In this document: positions 8,959 to 18,400 of the stretch, piece after piece
Numbering within the stretch: the first letter of the stretch is position 1
Layout: the number at the start of each line of letters is the position of its first letter
NCBI GenBank assembly: GCA_905182405.1
Contig: CAJJBQ010000001.1
Location: forward strand, 868,001-932,000
DNA from: Akkermansiaceae bacterium
Lineage (GTDB): Bacteria > Verrucomicrobiota > Verrucomicrobiia > Verrucomicrobiales > Akkermansiaceae
Reading direction: 5' to 3'
Length of the DNA: 64,000 bases
Notes under the pieces: model-generated
Databases searched by the model: none
What the model was told of the DNA's origin: nothing
What the model saw: the letters and a program-made list of their open reading frames with translations, nothing else
Position numbers and translations under genes: made by a program

Positions 8959-9102
8959 GAGAGTAGGATTGATTCCTTCAAACAGTGGCCACGCCTGAAG
9001 AGGCTAGGCGCTATTTTGGCAAAGATTACAAGTGCGAACCGGTTTCTTTTCGACCCAAGAAAATCGGTGGATTTGGTCTAAAAAAAGTCTAGATTGGAAC
9101 CC

Positions 9103-9570
9103 ATGAGTGAGAATCCTGAGGATAAGAGTGTGATCTCGAAGTGGATCGCACACATCTTGGACGATCTCATCAAGATCCCGGGAACGGACCGTCGGATTGG
9201 ACTCGATCCGATCATCGGCTTGATTCCGGGAGTGGGGGATTTTCTAACCTCTACCGGGGGGTTGGCATTGCTTGCCGCCGGAGCCAAAAAGCGGGTGCCG
9301 AAGAGTGTCTATCTCCGCATGACTTCCAACTGGGTTTTGAACTCACTTGTGGGTACCATTCCCTTCCTCGGAGATGCCTTTTCCTTCTGGTATAAATCGA
9401 ATCGGAGGAACTACGAGTTGCTTAATGACCATTTGAAAAATACGACTGAGTCGGAGCGCAAGAAATCGAGCGGCTGGTGGGGAGTGGCGATTCTGGGCTC
9501 TGCCATCGTGATCGTGGTGACCTTGTTTATCTTAATCGGCTGGTGGATTTCCCGTCTCATTGAGGGCTAA
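9103..9570 (+). CDS. DUF4112 membrane protein
   Basis: The 155-residue product matches the DUF4112 family. The first half holds the signature RRIGLDPIIGLIPGVGDF (about 25-42), followed by a Gly/Ala-rich segment, and a second conserved GTIPFLGDAFSFWYKSNRRN near 85-104. A final membrane helix lies near 127-149 (VAILGSAIVIVVTLFILIGWW). The role of the family is unknown. A TTG three codons upstream is possible, but ATG 9103 gives the cleaner start. The gene stands alone, divergent from the helicase. Confidence 0.85.
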   Translation: MSENPEDKSVISKWIAHILDDLIKIPGTDRRIGLDPIIGLIPGVGDFLTSTGGLALLAAGAKKRVPKSVYLRMTSNWVLNSLVGTIPFLGDAFSFWYKSNRRNYELLNDHLKNTTESERKKSSGWWGVAILGSAIVIVVTLFILIGWWISRLIEG

Positions 9571-9622
9571 CGAATGAGGGGTCTTTATAATTGTTACCTT
9601 GGAGGGGAGCGCTTGTGTTTTG

Positions 9623-9808
9623 ATGAGAGTCGTAATGAATGGCGACATCACCCAAACGGCGGATGAGTATCTCGAGTATTGCTCGGATTTCGAAAACCTT
9701 CTCAAGCACGCGAACGCTATTAATTAGTGCGAGTCGCCCGACGTCGATTATCTAGTGGTTGAAAAACCGGAGATTCTCAAAGGTCGCTTTGTCAATCAGA
9801 CTACCTAA
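9623..9808 (+). pseudogene. Small ORF of about 60 codons interrupted by an in-frame TAG
   Basis: ATG 9623 opens 34 codons (MRVVMNGDITQTADEYLEY...) that end at TAG 9725-9727. The same frame then continues for 26 sense codons (CESPDVDYLVVEKPEI...) to TAA 9806-9808. Both halves are acidic and similar in style, so this looks like a small soluble protein broken by one amber codon, or a chance frame. No family is recognised. Confidence 0.35.
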
Positions 9809-10464
9809 TTGGAGCCTTCCTTGAGCGCGACGAGGAATTTCACCATCGTGGGAAACTGATATTCGGCGTCCGAGAAGTCGATGCAGGCGGTAATTCGGTT
9901 TGGAATTGCGGCGACGGGATTGCCGGCTTTGTGGGCCGCGCTCATGCCATTGAGTGAGTCCTCGATGACGAGACAATCGGCAGGTTCGAGGTCGGGCAGC
10001 AGCGAGTTGGCCTTTAAATAGAGATCCGGTGCGGGCTTGATGCGCTTGGCATCTTCCTTGCAAACAATGTCTTGGAAGCTCTCGGTGAGATTCAATTTTT
10101 CAAGCCAGCCATCAACCCAGTTGTGGGATGAACTGGAGACTACCAACGCGGGAATGTTTTGCTCTGCCGTATATGCCAGGCAGTCGCGCAGACCGGGCAT
10201 GGCGTCGAGCTTGGCGATCTCGCTGCGGATTCTCTTATTGCGTTCGCTGCGAATTCCCTTCCAGTCGAATTTTTTGCCCGTCAATTCTTCGAGGTGTGAT
10301 TCAGGCGACCATGTGGCGAAGTCTGAGCCGATGCATTTGACGTAAGTTTTTAGCGGAAGTTCGTGGCCTTGGGTGAGGAAAACCTCGAGGATACTTTGGT
10401 AAATGGACCATTCGGTATCGAGGATGACGCCGTCGAAATCGAAGAGGAGGGCCTTTGGTGACAT
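9805..10464 (-). CDS. HAD-superfamily phosphatase, beta-phosphoglucomutase-like
   Basis: The 219-residue protein starts MSPKALLFDFDGVILDT, giving HAD motif I (DFDGV, nucleophile Asp near 9). Motif II is the Ser cluster VVSSSSHNW, motif III is the Lys in KRIKPAPDLYL, and motif IV is VIEDSLNG. A four-helix cap follows motif I, as in subfamily IA phosphatases and phosphoglucomutases. Such enzymes act on small phosphorylated sugars in the cytoplasm. The open frame runs back to 10656, but the ATG at 10464 starts right at motif I and avoids overlap with the divergent gene at 10544. Confidence 0.85.
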   Translation of the reverse strand: MSPKALLFDFDGVILDTEWSIYQSILEVFLTQGHELPLKTYVKCIGSDFATWSPESHLEELTGKKFDWKGIRSERNKRIRSEIAKLDAMPGLRDCLAYTAEQNIPALVVSSSSHNWVDGWLEKLNLTESFQDIVCKEDAKRIKPAPDLYLKANSLLPDLEPADCLVIEDSLNGMSAAHKAGNPVAAIPNRITACIDFSDAEYQFPTMVKFLVALKEGSN

Positions 10465-10543
10465 GAGAAGGAAGGGACACCGAGTCGAATTGAAAGACAA
10501 GTCTTCTTGCGCTTGATGGGGACCTCGGGTTTGTTTCTTCCAG

Positions 10544-12181
10544 ATGAAACTCTTTGCGATCTTTTTTCTCTCCGCAGCGTTGATGCCGGGAGCAGCCTTT
10601 CGGGTGGCGGAGTTGCGCGCCGAGCATGAAGTCAATCCGACCGGAGTCGTTGCCACTCCTCGCCTGAGTTGGGTGCTTGAGGCATCAGAACGAGGCCAGG
10701 GTCAGGGTGGGTTTCATCTTTTGGCGTCATCGACACCGGAGAAGCTCGCGGCAAATGAGGGCGACCTCTGGAAGACGAAGGAGAGGAGCAATGGGCAGCG
10801 CTTGTTGATTCCTTGGAATGGGCAGGCCTTAAAATCCGGCCAAAAGGTTTTTTGGAAGGTGAAGGTCTTGAGTCTAAAAGGTGAAGAGAGTGAGTGGAGC
10901 ATACCGGCCCATTTCACGGTAGGAGCCGAACGCAAGTTTGGAAAGGTGACCCGTATCTCCGGCTTCGAGAGCAGTAATGCGGTCTTGAACGAAATCTACC
11001 AACGTAATGTTGTGACGCTCGGAAACCGCCTCAATGCCTATCTCGGGGGCAATGATCAGGCTTTCGGCGATGGCCATGCTCTTCACCGCTCGGCGCGCGA
11101 GTTGCTCTTCCACTACGATTCTGCTCCGGCGCTCCTCGACTGGATCGCCAAGGTTCACTCCGCTCAAAACGAACTGGGCTACTTCCCTGGCGGACCGGAC
11201 TTGCCATTTGGACCCGTCAACTCAGACGCAGGAATCAGTGTTCCACATGCCGTTTGGTGGATGAGCGGGGACAACGATTTGATCTTGAACAGCTGGGAGC
11301 GGATGGAGAATTACATGATCCGCCGAGAAGAAGCTGATATCACGATGAAGGGTCATTCGTGGGGAGCCGAGCCTATCAATTTTGGTTCGTTGACGCCGGA
11401 GTTTGTCGATTTGTGCTATTTTGGGATGATGAGCCGTCTCATGTTTGAGCTTTCCCACCCTGCTAGGAAGCCAAGCAATGGCGTGCGCTACATGACCTTC
11501 AGTTCTCGAATTCAGCAGAAATTCATGAGCCAGTATCTTGGAGAGGAGGGCCTCCTGAAGCTCTCATCCCAGGATGCTCAAGTTCTCGCGCTTCGCTCGT
11601 CGGTGATTAAGAAAAAACCGCGTAAGGCTGTCATTGAGGCCTTTGGGAAAAATGCCAAACCTCTCAAGGATCTCACCGCCTTTGCCGCGAAGCCGCTCCT
11701 TCCTGTCCTCACGCTCACCGGAAATCAGGACATCGCTTTTGATCTCGTCTCCGATCCCAAGGGGCCTTGGGCTGACCCTCAAAACGCTGATTTCGAGGGA
11801 AGCGGCGCGACGGAGTGGATGATGGCGAACCTTCTTGGAATTGATACCAACTTCCCTGGCTTTCAGCAGGTCCGACTCACGCCATTGATTCCCAGTGGTT
11901 ACCGTCTCGCTTGGGCTAAAGGCCATTTCGATTCTCCCGCAGGTCGTATTTCGATCGACTGGAAGAAGGCTGAAAACGGGGAGCTTTCCTACAAATGCAC
12001 CATCCCGGCGGGAATTTTCGGGGTAATCTCTCTTCCTCTTGCCGAAGGACAGGCGATCCTTGAATCAGGGAAGGCGATCGAGGATTCCTTTGGTTTGGAA
12101 AAGACCAAGGGCGGCAAGGAAGGCTGGGTTCGCATGTTGGCGCATTCGGGGAGTTACCACTTTACCATCGCGGCCCCTTAA
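10544..12181 (+). CDS. Secreted GH78 alpha-L-rhamnosidase-like protein, shortened
   Basis: A signal peptide (1-18) precedes an Ig-like N-domain typical of bacterial rhamnosidases (VAELRAEHEVNPTGV, then PRLSWVLEASERGQGQ, and GQKVFWKVKV near 102). The chain then passes directly to an (alpha/alpha)6 barrel region (DAGISVPHAVWWMSGD near 227) and the usual C-terminal strands (FQQVRLTPL, AWAKGHFDSPAGRIS). At 545 residues it is well short of the usual 800-1000. The middle lectin-like domain is absent, and the conserved acidic motif of GH78 (GDCPQRDERLGW) is replaced by NDQAFGDGHALHRS. It may be inactive or act on another sugar. Confidence 0.75.
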   Translation: MKLFAIFFLSAALMPGAAFRVAELRAEHEVNPTGVVATPRLSWVLEASERGQGQGGFHLLASSTPEKLAANEGDLWKTKERSNGQRLLIPWNGQALKSGQKVFWKVKVLSLKGEESEWSIPAHFTVGAERKFGKVTRISGFESSNAVLNEIYQRNVVTLGNRLNAYLGGNDQAFGDGHALHRSARELLFHYDSAPALLDWIAKVHSAQNELGYFPGGPDLPFGPVNSDAGISVPHAVWWMSGDNDLILNSWERMENYMIRREEADITMKGHSWGAEPINFGSLTPEFVDLCYFGMMSRLMFELSHPARKPSNGVRYMTFSSRIQQKFMSQYLGEEGLLKLSSQDAQVLALRSSVIKKKPRKAVIEAFGKNAKPLKDLTAFAAKPLLPVLTLTGNQDIAFDLVSDPKGPWADPQNADFEGSGATEWMMANLLGIDTNFPGFQQVRLTPLIPSGYRLAWAKGHFDSPAGRISIDWKKAENGELSYKCTIPAGIFGVISLPLAEGQAILESGKAIEDSFGLEKTKGGKEGWVRMLAHSGSYHFTIAAP

Positions 12182-12356
12182 AGCCCGCGGTCGTTAAGCT
12201 TGGCATGCCCGCCGCCGAACTTGTAGGGGGATTGTTGAAGTCAATTGATTTTTAAGATCCCACGTAAAATCACGTTTCGGAAAGAAGACTAGCAATTCCA
12301 GCAAGATTCCAGTCGCTTGATGACGTAAGCTAAGCCAGTCTCGAAACACTGAAACG

Positions 12357-12878
12357 ATGGCAGCGGCAAAATCGATGAACTGGCTTACATTTGCATTACT
12401 AACGGTGGTCTTTTGGGGCCTTTATGGCGTCTTCCTTCACAAGGGAGCGATGGGCATGGCGGATCCCCAATTTGGCCGCTACAAAGCCTTCCTCGTGGTG
12501 GGAATCGCCTACTTCTTGGTCGCGGTTCTCGGCCCCTTGCTGCTTCTAAAAGCTTCCGGAGCATCCCTCAGCATGCCCGCGAAAGGTTTTTGGTGGGCGC
12601 TCCTCGCTGGAACGGTGGGCGCTCTAGGAGCCCTGGGAGTCCTTCTTGCCTTCGGGGCAAAGGGCTCTCCCACAGCGGTCATGTCGATTATCTTTGCGGG
12701 CGCTCCGGTGGTGAATGCTATCGTTCTCCTAAGCCTACAAGATAATGGATTTTCCTCTGTCCGCTGGCAGTTAATCCTAGGGGTATTCTTAGCGGCGCTC
12801 GGCGGCGCATTGGTGACCATTTACAAGGATCCTCGTCCAATACCCGCCGTTTCTGAAAGTAGCGAGGAGGAGGGATAG
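12357..12878 (+). CDS. Half-size EamA/DMT-family membrane protein
   Basis: The 173-residue protein has five hydrophobic helices (about 7-24, 42-63, 76-97, 106-123, 135-152) and the small-residue-rich sequence of one EamA repeat. Full drug/metabolite transporters carry two such repeats (about 300 residues), so this half-size form would have to dimerise or act as a sensor or accessory. The ATG follows a 175-bp gap. The S1 gene starts three bases after its stop, so the two form an operon. Substrate unknown. Confidence 0.75.
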   Translation: MAAAKSMNWLTFALLTVVFWGLYGVFLHKGAMGMADPQFGRYKAFLVVGIAYFLVAVLGPLLLLKASGASLSMPAKGFWWALLAGTVGALGALGVLLAFGAKGSPTAVMSIIFAGAPVVNAIVLLSLQDNGFSSVRWQLILGVFLAALGGALVTIYKDPRPIPAVSESSEEEG

Positions 12879-12881
12879 GCC

Positions 12882-13721
12882 ATGGCTTACATCGGTGATA
12901 CGACGGAGCTAGAGGTGGTCCGGATCTCCAAAATTGGACTTTTTCTCGATGGTGGCAATCTTGAGGATGTCCTTTTGCCGAACAACGAATTAGGGACAGA
13001 CAAGTTCTCGGTCGGCGACTTTCTGGAAGTTTTTCTTTACTGCGATTCCGAGGATCGGCCCATAGCCACTCGGAAAACACCGACGGTCCTCCCGGGAACG
13101 ATTGGCGTTCTTAAGGTCATTGAGACGACCCCGATCGGAGCCTTTCTCGATTGGGGGCTTTCCAAGGATCTTCTTCTTCCCTTCAGGGAGCAGCGCGGCA
13201 AGCCCCGCGGGGGCCATAGTGTTGTTGTTTACGTCGCCCCCGATGGCACCTCGGACCGCATTATTGCCACTCAACGAGTTGACAAGTTTCTCGGCGACGA
13301 AGCCCCTCAGTATGAAATCGGCCAAGAAGTGGATCTGATCATCCATGCCATCACCGATCTAGGCTACAAAGCGGTCGTCGATGGCGTCCACTCGGGTCTT
13401 CTCTTCGCAAACGAAGTCTTCCGTAAGCTCCGCATTGGCGACTGCATCAAAGGCTACGTGAGGGACGTGCGAAGCGACTGGAAGGTTGACCTATCCCTCT
13501 ATCCACCTGGATCTTCGGGCATTGAGACACTTGAAGCGAGGCTTCTTGCAGAGCTCGAAAAACGGGGCGGATTCTGGGAGATTGACGACTCGACTCCTGC
13601 GGATGACATCCACCGCGAGCTCGGAGTGAGCAAAAAAGCCTTTAAGAAAGCCACGGGATCCCTCTACAAAGCCCGTAAAATAAGCTTTCAGGACGATGGT
13701 ATCAAGTTGACTAGCGAGTAG
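12882..13721 (+). CDS. S1-domain RNA-binding protein, CvfB/YitL-like
   Basis: The 279-residue protein has the CvfB layout. Two or three S1-like OB folds come first: GDTTELEVVRISKIGLFLDGG (split by family) near 4-24, then GTIGVLKVIETTPIGAFLDWG near 72-92. A third S1 domain with YEIGQEVDLIIHAITDLGYK follows near 146. The C-terminal winged-helix region (about 212-279) contains DIHRELGVSKKAFKKATGSLYK. CvfB proteins bind RNA and affect expression of virulence or stress genes in Firmicutes; here a general translation or RNA role is inferred. Overlap with the upstream EamA gene is absent, but spacing is only three bases. Confidence 0.85.
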   Translation: MAYIGDTTELEVVRISKIGLFLDGGNLEDVLLPNNELGTDKFSVGDFLEVFLYCDSEDRPIATRKTPTVLPGTIGVLKVIETTPIGAFLDWGLSKDLLLPFREQRGKPRGGHSVVVYVAPDGTSDRIIATQRVDKFLGDEAPQYEIGQEVDLIIHAITDLGYKAVVDGVHSGLLFANEVFRKLRIGDCIKGYVRDVRSDWKVDLSLYPPGSSGIETLEARLLAELEKRGGFWEIDDSTPADDIHRELGVSKKAFKKATGSLYKARKISFQDDGIKLTSE

Positions 13722-13910
13722 CTCGAGGAGTGAGTCGTTTCGATGAAAGACAGTGATCTTTATGTTAACAAACATCTATCACGGGAGAGTGGATTAATAC
13801 ACAAACGTGAGATTCTCATTAAAATTTACGTTTGGAAACCTTGGTGTTTTCGGAGTCTCTTACCAGAAAATGGATCAATAGCCGCGAGAACACCTCATAT
13901 TTTTAAAGAT

Positions 13911-14213
13911 TAGTGTTTCTGAACTAATTTTCGCAAAAGGGGTATTTTTTTGAACCCCCAAGTGGTGTCAGCGGATGAAGATCCTGCTCGTCAGAAAAAG
14001 CGGCGCTGTTCATTGATTTGACTGGATTCGCTGCCACATAGTACTATTTTCTTAACCTTTCAGTAAACTTTCTGAACCACATCATAGAGTAGTGTTAATA
14101 ATTTGTGGATACCATATGAGCAAAATGGACGTTGACCAAAGAGATCAAATAACACTAATCTGCACTTCGCTGGACATCAACGACGGGGGTTATTGAGTCA
14201 GCGAAAAACACTA
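13911..14213. repeat. Nested inverted TAGTGTT repeats, possible NrdR half-sites
   Basis: TAGTGTTT (13911-13918) mirrors AAACACTA (14206-14213), and TAGTGTTA (14090-14097) mirrors TAACACTA (14150-14157). TAGTGT and its reverse are the half-sites of the known NrdR box (consensus ACACWATATATWGTGT). No complete 16-bp box is seen, so widely spaced half-sites or another regulator are possible. Confidence 0.45.
14018..14047 (+). promoter_or_regulatory. Candidate sigma-70-type promoter for nrdB-nrdA
   Basis: TTGACT (14018-14023) and TACTAT (14042-14047) are separated by 18 bases and resemble -35 and -10 elements. A second TTGACC (14132-14137) has only a weak -10 (TAATCT at 14156). Transcription from the first would give a leader of about 180 bases containing three of the TAGTGTT repeats. 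Confidence 0.35.
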
Positions 14214-14232
14214 CATCACTTCCGCAAACAAC

Positions 14233-15327
14233 ATGTCAGATACCACCACCATCAGCTTGGGAGACCGCACTTTCGTCCTCGATAAAGAAAAAGCGCAGAC
14301 AGCATTTGACGCAAAAAAAGTTATCAACGGGCGAGAGACGATGTTCTTCAACATCCTTCCCCTAAAGTATCAGTGGGCTTACGACCTCTACAAGACGATG
14401 AAGTCGAACCACTGGGAGCCCGAGGACATTCAGATGCAGACTGATATCGGTCAGTGGCAGGGGGATTCGATCACCGACGCCGAGCGTTGGATCATTAAGA
14501 TGGGCATCGGCTACTTTTCTGCTGCCGAAGGCATCGTCGGTGACAACATCATTCACGTCGTCCGTGAACTCATGACCGCTCCCGAGCTCAAGTTGGTTCT
14601 TGGACGCCATGCGCATGAGGAAAACATCCACGCGGACTCCCTCGTCTACATGATTTCCTCTCTCGGACTCAACCCACACGATTGCGAGGCCATGTTCGAG
14701 GACGTTCCGACCATCAAAGCGAAGAACAATTTCGTCGTGAGTAATTCCCGCGGTTTGCGCCGTGACATGGATCTCACCAAACTTGAAGACAAGCAGGCGC
14801 TCGCCAAGAACATCTTCCTTTTCGGCCAAGTTATGGAAGGGACCCAATTCTACGGCCTCTTCGGCATGATCCTGAGCCTTTACCGTCAGAATAAGTTCCC
14901 CGGAATCGGCCAAATGTTCCGCTACACCTTACGCGACGAGTCCAATCACATCGAAGTCTTCCGCAATCTTCTCAATGCGCTCGTCACTGAGAACCCTGAC
15001 ATTTGGACTCCCGAGTTCAAAGAGGAGCTTCGCCAGACCATGGCCGAGGGCGTCCGCCTTGAGAAAGACTTTATCAAGGACTGCCTCCCAGTGGGTTCTG
15101 TTGGTCTTTCCGTCGATGAGTTCGATCAGTATATCGACCACATCGCGGATCGCCGTCTCGTCAATTGCCACCTCGAACCTCTCACCGGCAATACCACCAA
15201 TCCATTCCCTTGGCTTTCCGAAGCCATCGACCTTAAGAAGGAGCAGAACTTTTTCGAAGGAAAAGTGACCGAATATCAAAAGGCTTCCGCCCTCGAAGAA
15301 TCCGGCTACGACGACGACGACCTTTAG
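14233..15327 (+). CDS. nrdB: Ribonucleotide reductase small subunit, class Ic-like
   Basis: The 364-residue protein is a ferritin-fold R2 subunit. Metal ligands are recognisable: Glu99 (AAEG), Glu130 and His133 (EENIH), Glu near 203 (MEGTQF) and Glu/His near 238-241 (DESNH). The residue normally used as the radical Tyr is Leu137 (codon 14641-14643, in IHADSLVYM), and the first ligand is Glu rather than Asp. Both features, and the overall sequence (KYQWAYDLY, NPFPWLSEAIDL), match the chlamydial class Ic type, which uses a Mn/Fe cofactor instead of a tyrosyl radical. It lies before nrdA and behind a repeat-rich control region. Confidence 0.93.
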   Translation: MSDTTTISLGDRTFVLDKEKAQTAFDAKKVINGRETMFFNILPLKYQWAYDLYKTMKSNHWEPEDIQMQTDIGQWQGDSITDAERWIIKMGIGYFSAAEGIVGDNIIHVVRELMTAPELKLVLGRHAHEENIHADSLVYMISSLGLNPHDCEAMFEDVPTIKAKNNFVVSNSRGLRRDMDLTKLEDKQALAKNIFLFGQVMEGTQFYGLFGMILSLYRQNKFPGIGQMFRYTLRDESNHIEVFRNLLNALVTENPDIWTPEFKEELRQTMAEGVRLEKDFIKDCLPVGSVGLSVDEFDQYIDHIADRRLVNCHLEPLTGNTTNPFPWLSEAIDLKKEQNFFEGKVTEYQKASALEESGYDDDDL

Positions 15328-15462
15328 GCGGCTCCGCCTCAGTTCAAAGCCAAATCCAGTGAACTAAAAACTGAGGACTTTCAACTGCCTTCAGCTCCAC
15401 TTTCCATTCTCGAAAAACCTTCCGCTCCGCCCACTCAAACTCTCACGCACACACACCAGACA

Positions 15463-18400
15463 ATGTATCGCTCAATCACCCTTGAAGAAGATATCGCCCT
15501 TAAAGAAACGGTTTCCTCCCGTTATGCGAACCAAGATACCGTTCCCTATGCTTGGCGTGAAATCCTCTCATCCGAGAACCGCGCTCCTGTCCCGGAGATC
15601 ACCGTGACTCGTGGTAGAAAAGAGGAAACGTTTTCTCTCTCAGATGTCGCTGATGCCATCGGTGAGTCACTCACCAACCTCCTCATTTCTCGCAAGGAAC
15701 CTGAGGACACTATCTTTTCCGAAAAGAATCGATCGTTTGTTTCTTCGGTCGCCAATCGTGTCTCAAACAGCCTCATGCGTGAGGTCCAGCGCGGCGGCCA
15801 ACTCAAGCTGAGTCAAAATGATCTCTACCTCCTCATCGAGAAAGCGCTTATTGAAAATGACGCGCATGATGTCGCCAAGTCCCTCGTTTTCCAGCGCTCG
15901 CTCGAGAACAAAGGCGAGATCTCTGTCGAGGAAAACCCCTCGGTCATGCCCGTTCGCCTCATTCGCCGAAACGGCAACGTCGTCCCTTGGTCTGAGACCA
16001 AGATCGAGAATGCCGTTTCGCGTGCTTTTCTCACTGTCCGCCACGAGACCGGTCCAGCGGCTTCCATTGCCCACGCCGTAACCGACCTTGTCCGCGGTGG
16101 CGATTCTGCCTTCGTCCACATCGAAGACGTGCAGGATCTCGTTCAAGAAGAACTCATGCGCCAGGGCTTTTTTAAAGTCGCTGCGCATTACGTCCGCTAC
16201 CGCGACGAGCGCACCCGCATGCGTGCCGACAATCCCGAGGTCTTCGAGGATCCCGCGCAGGAATCGATGGTCGTCGTCACTGATGTCGATGGCGTTTCCG
16301 CCTTCTGGGATGGCTCTGAGCTCAAGAAGCGCATCCAGTTTGCCATGATCGGACTCAAGCTCTCGGTTTCCGAGGAAGAAATTGAAAAGGAACTCCGCCG
16401 CTCTATCGGTGCCGAGATTTCCGCTGTCGATCTCAAGCAGACCATCATTCTCAATTCCAAGACCCTGCTAGAGAAAGACTCCGAGATGGCCAAGTTCTCC
16501 GGCCGTATCCTTCTCTCCTACATCTACGAGGAAGTCCTTCCCTGGAATATCCAGACCGATGGTGTCGAGGCTCTCAAGGCCGCCCACCGCGATAATTTTA
16601 AGGCCTACCTCCTTCACGGAGCCGGCATCAAGCGCGTCTCCCAGGACATCATCGATAAGTATGACATCGACCGCCTTGCTGATGCGCTCGACCCCACCGC
16701 CGACCTCGACTTCGAGTTCCTCGGCATCCAGACCCTCTACGATCGCTACCTCAACGTTGATAAGACCGGCGAAAAAGACCGCCGTATGGAAACTCCCCAG
16801 TATTTTTGGATGCGTGTTTCCATGGGACTCTTCAAAGCCGAGACCTCCAATGCCGAGGCCTGGGTCATCCGCCTCTACAATCTTTATAAAGGGCGCAAGT
16901 TTTGCTCCTCCACCCCGACTCTCTTTAACTCCGGCACCCTTCACAGCCAGCTCTCCTCCTGCTACCTCTACAAGGTCGATGACTCCATTGAGTCCATCAT
17001 GCAGCGGGGTATCGCCGAGAACGCCTACCTCTCCAAGTGGGCCGGCGGCCTCGGTGGTTCTTGGACCGCTGTTCGCGGAATCGGTGGCTACATTCAAGGC
17101 ACCAATGGCGAATCCCAAGGCGTCATTCCTTTCCTGAAGCTTCACAACGACCAGCTCATCGCCGTCAACCAAGGCGGCAAGCGTCGCGGCTCCGGCTGCG
17201 CCTACCTCGAGTCCTGGCACAATGACATCGAGGATTTCCTCGAGCTCCGCGTGAATGTGGGCGACGAGCGCCGTCGCACCCACGACATGAACACCGCGAA
17301 CTGGATTCCCGACCTTTTTATGAAGCGCATGGAAGCGCGTCAGAACTGGACCTTGTTCCGTTCCAACGAAACTCCCGATCTCCACGACCTCTTTGGTAAG
17401 GCCTTCGAGCAACGCTACGCGGAATACGAGGTGAAGGCTGAAAAGGGCGAGATCTGGTCCCGTAAGGTCGAGGCCATCGACCTCTGGAAGAAGATGCTCA
17501 AGATGATCTTCGAGACCGGTCATCCCTGGATCACCTTTAAGGACCCGTGCAACGTCCGCTCCCCGCAGGACCACGCTGGCGTCATTCACTCCAGCAACCT
17601 CTGCACCGAGATCACCCTCAACACCTCGGACGAAGAGACCGCCGTGTGCAACCTCGGCTCCGTCGTCCTCGACACCCACATCACCAAGGACGGCGCGCTC
17701 GATCACGACATGCTCCGTGAGACCATCACTGTCGCCATCCGGGCGCTCGATAACGTCATCGACATCAACTTCTACCCCACCGATGCCGCCAAGACGGCCA
17801 ACTCGCGCCACCGCCCCATCGGCCTCGGCGTCATGGGGCTCCAGAATGCCCTCTTTAAAAAGGGCCTCCAATTCGCCTCCGAGCCCGCCATGGAATTCAA
17901 CGACGAGTTCATGGAAGCGATCGCTTACTATGCCTACGGAGCCAGCAGCGAACTCGCCGGAGAGCGGGGGACATACGGCAGCTATAAGGGATCTAAGTGG
18001 GACCGCGGCATCCTTCCCCAGGATACCGTCGATACCCTCGAGGACGAACGCGGCCTCAAAATTGACGTCCCCCGTGGTGGAAAAATGGACTGGCGCCCCG
18101 TCCGTGAGTCCATCGCCCAGCACGGCATGCGAAACTCCAATGTTCTCGCCATCGCGCCCACCGCCACCATTTCGAACATCATGGGAACTACTCCATGCAT
18201 CGAGCCGAATTACACCAACCTTTTCGTCAAGAGTAACCTCGGGGGCGACTTCATCGTCCTCAACGGTCAGCTTGTCGATGACCTCAAAGCCGAAGGCCTT
18301 TGGAACGACGAGATGCTCGACCAATTGAAATACTTCAATGGCGAGCTCGCTAACATCGAGGGCATCCCCGACCACCTCAAGAAGAAGCACCAGACCGTCT

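Larger units (their letters stand above)
13722..14232 (+). promoter_or_regulatory. 510-bp control region before nrdB-nrdA
   Basis: No convincing ORF is present. The region holds four copies of TAGTGTT in a nested inverted arrangement (13911-13918, 14090-14097, then reversed at 14150-14157 and 14206-14213), a DnaA-box-like GTATCCACA on the minus strand (14104-14112), a promoter-like pair at 14018-14047, and a small GGGGT/ACCCC stem near 13938-13962. Its AT content is visibly higher than that of the flanking genes. Confidence 0.6.
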
